Below are positions 6,098 to 7,796 of a stretch of 7,796 nucleotides of DNA, piece by piece; the stretch's first letter is position 1, and each line of letters begins with the position of its first letter. The notes under the pieces are model-generated. The model was given only the letters and a program-made list of their open reading frames with translations, had not been told where the DNA came from and made no database searches. The stretch comes from JBLIOB01 sp047639575 (GTDB lineage Bacteria > Bacteroidota > Bacteroidia > Flavobacteriales_D > Parvicellaceae): positions 1 through 7,796 of the forward strand of contig JBLIOB010000201.1 in assembly GCA_047639575.1 (NCBI GenBank), given 5' to 3'. The translations under genes and the position numbers were made by a program.

Positions 6098-7796
6098 ATG
6101 ATTGTAAATCACAATAACATACAAAAATGGATTTTCGATTACTTCGAGGGTAATTTGTCTCTACACGAGCAAATTGAACTGAAGGAGTTTATGAAAAGAA
6201 ATCCTCAATATAGCAACGAGCTTGAGGCTTGGGAAGATGCTAGAATTGAGGAAGATGATGTTGTGCCTCTTTATTCTAATGCAAACGCATTATTAGTTGC
6301 TGAACAAACAGTTCTTCAGAGAACGTGGAAGTATGCAGCAGTCCTTATATTATTACTTGGGTCTGGATTAACATTCTTACTTATTGGTAACCCTGCCGAA
6401 GAAGTTGCGTTGAACTCTTCGTCAAACGAGTCCGATATTATCGTGTCATCAGAGTTTAACATAAATAACGTCAATAATTTAATAGCCAGCGCTGATTTAG
6501 CGTCTGAGCTACCTAAGTCCCAGATAAATGGGGATACGCCACCAATCTCAGTAAATGAACCAGCTGTTTCAGAATCTAGTTATTCTGGAACAGAACCTGG
6601 TCCATCTTGGTCTGATATGATTGATGGAATGGAGAAGTTGGATGGCAAAAGGGTTAATCCTGCATTGTTCAAGCATAATGGTGCAAGTAATGTTTCCTCT
6701 ATTAGAAATAAGGCAGTTGAAAGAGAACTTCGTTATCATAAGGATCGAGTAAAAAAAACAGTTCACTTATATGTTGCTAAAAGAGAAAAGAAAAGAAAAT
6801 TGAATTCGGACCCCGTTGCGGCTGATATTGTGAATAATGGTAAGCATCATAAAAAAGATTTAGCTGAACAAAGATCAAATAAGCACGATTCAGAGAAAAA
6901 GCGAACTAAGAAATCATTTGTTGATTTGATTGGATCCTTATTCGATAAGGAATTAGGTCTTACCAATATGCACGATCCCGTATTTATTGTAGATAATGCT
7001 AATCCGCTTGATGTCAACCCAGCCTTAACTGGTGGAATTGGTTCTGGAAGGTTAAATCTTTCTTACAGAAATCAATGGGCAGCTAGCGAAAATAACACCG
7101 TTTCTTATGGTGTTAGCTATGATCAATATGTTGAAGGATTGTCTGCAGGGCTGGGCTTTTCGCTAAGCCATATGGATTATGAAGACGGGATGTATAAAGG
7201 GTACGGTGCTAGTGTTAGTTATGCTCCGAGAATTGAAATAAGTAAAGAAGTTTCACTATCTGTTGGAGCAGAACTTTCAATTAAGCAAAAAGAAGTTAAT
7301 TTTGACCGTTATAATTATGATTCTCAACTTGAGATTGATAGAGGCACAGTTTATGATACGTATTCAAGTGGATACTCTCCACGAGCAGATAAAATTCTTT
7401 ATAAAGACGCAGCAATGGGTATGATGGTGAATACACCATATTTCTTTGTTGGCGGTTCAGTTGATCATATTTTTGAGTCTGGACAGAATCTTTATAACGA
7501 TGATTTCGCCACCTCCTACAAACAAAAACGAAAGTTCAGTGTCCAAGTCGGAACGGACTATCAAAAGAGAAAAGGTTCAAATTTTGCGATTTCTCCACAG
7601 CTGATTTATACAAATCAAGCTGGATCGTCAGAATTATGGGCTAGTAGCTCCGTAAGGTTTAAGTTTAAAAATTCAGCCCGAGCAAAAGGATGGATTATTG
7701 GAACCGGAGTTTCAAGCAAGAGTTCCCTCAAAGGAATTGTTGGTGTGCAAGGGAAGCACATGAGATTGATGTATGGTTATGACTTTACTAAGTCAG
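6098..7796 (+). CDS. Anti-sigma factor fused to a PorP/SprF-like outer-membrane beta-barrel (Dma-like), 3'-truncated by window
   Basis: This frame is open for 566 codons to the window end without a stop. Residues 1-77 match the short helical anti-sigma domain common in Bacteroidota (WIFDYFEGNLSLHEQIELKE at 11-30, then a run ending in NPQYSNELEAWEDA at 35-48); no zinc HxxxCxxC motif is present. One hydrophobic helix lies at about 79-97. Residues 98-285 are a polar linker: Ser/Asn/Pro-rich to about 170, then strongly Lys/Arg/His-rich at 202-273. From about 288 the PorP/SprF hallmark appears: DPVF (293-296), NPLDVNPALTGG (302-313), R318 and YRNQW (323-327), followed by alternating amphipathic strands to the end. 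PorP/SprF proteins are outer-membrane partners of T9SS. No second signal peptide precedes the barrel, so one chain probably spans cytoplasm, inner membrane, periplasm and outer membrane. The predicted role is to hold the upstream sigma factor until the barrel signals. The start at 6098 is 3 bases after the sigma stop. Confidence 0.87.
   Translation, partial: MIVNHNNIQKWIFDYFEGNLSLHEQIELKEFMKRNPQYSNELEAWEDARIEEDDVVPLYSNANALLVAEQTVLQRTWKYAAVLILLLGSGLTFLLIGNPAEEVALNSSSNESDIIVSSEFNINNVNNLIASADLASELPKSQINGDTPPISVNEPAVSESSYSGTEPGPSWSDMIDGMEKLDGKRVNPALFKHNGASNVSSIRNKAVERELRYHKDRVKKTVHLYVAKREKKRKLNSDPVAADIVNNGKHHKKDLAEQRSNKHDSEKKRTKKSFVDLIGSLFDKELGLTNMHDPVFIVDNANPLDVNPALTGGIGSGRLNLSYRNQWAASENNTVSYGVSYDQYVEGLSAGLGFSLSHMDYEDGMYKGYGASVSYAPRIEISKEVSLSVGAELSIKQKEVNFDRYNYDSQLEIDRGTVYDTYSSGYSPRADKILYKDAAMGMMVNTPYFFVGGSVDHIFESGQNLYNDDFATSYKQKRKFSVQVGTDYQKRKGSNFAISPQLIYTNQAGSSELWASSSVRFKFKNSARAKGWIIGTGVSSKSSLKGIVGVQGKHMRLMYGYDFTKS

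Noticed and set aside
6098..6328. Standard FecR-type anti-sigma factor of a TonB/SusC iron or glycan uptake system
   Set aside because: No FecR periplasmic domain and no TonB-dependent receptor follows. The region after the helix is a basic linker leading to a PorP/SprF-like barrel.
6569..6766. 65-codon minus-strand open frame
   Set aside because: It is the complement of the linker part of the anti-sigma/barrel gene. The plus frame is continuous and supported by flanking domains.
6389..6970. Two separate genes (anti-sigma factor and PorP/SprF protein) rather than a fusion
   Set aside because: I translated the stretch codon by codon and found no stop. The barrel part has no signal peptide of its own (the nearest ATG, at residue 291, is followed directly by the mature-type DPVF motif), so a separate barrel protein could not be exported.

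Overview
The window looks like chromosomal DNA of a Bacteroidota, most likely Flavobacteriales (Crocinitomicaceae or Fluviicola-like, an inference). The reasons are a giant secreted protein built of PPC-like and PKD/Ig-like repeats, a PorP/SprF-type outer-membrane domain (a family tied to the type IX secretion system, T9SS), the lack of clear Shine-Dalgarno sites, and AT-rich intergenic DNA. I identify five protein-coding genes. Two of them, including the largest, run off the window ends, so they have no stop codon here.

Layout. (1) 1-3141, minus: the N-terminal 1047 codons of a giant surface protein. It has a signal peptide, three PPC-like beta domains, one Ig/PKD-like domain, and seven visible copies (the last one cut) of a mostly 79-residue repeat; the C-terminus lies beyond base 1. 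(2) 3138-3458, minus: a small secreted protein of unknown function whose stop overlaps the giant gene's start by 4 bases (ATGA), making a two-gene operon. (3) 3525-3560: a hairpin terminator for the next gene. (4) 3583-5340, minus: a complete long-chain fatty-acid-CoA ligase. (5) 5341-5608: a divergent intergenic region with a candidate Bacteroidota promoter and a duplicated TGTAAC-type motif. (6) 5609-6094, plus: an ECF sigma factor. (7) 6098-7796, plus, 3'-truncated: a continuous frame that joins a zinc-less anti-sigma domain, one inner-membrane helix, a ~190-residue basic periplasmic linker and a PorP/SprF-like outer-membrane beta-barrel.

The most notable content is items 6 and 7. The predicted anti-sigma factor appears to span both membranes: its sigma-binding domain would sit in the cytoplasm and its sensor would be an outer-membrane barrel of the T9SS-associated PorP/SprF family. 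This resembles the dual membrane-spanning anti-sigma (Dma) proteins that I recall being described in Bacteroides thetaiotaomicron, but here the barrel carries the PorP/SprF signature. A reasonable hypothesis is that the pair links the state of the outer membrane or T9SS cargo to transcription. The neighbouring giant adhesin, a likely T9SS cargo, is a candidate partner only by proximity. The fatty-acid-CoA ligase is probably unrelated housekeeping metabolism.
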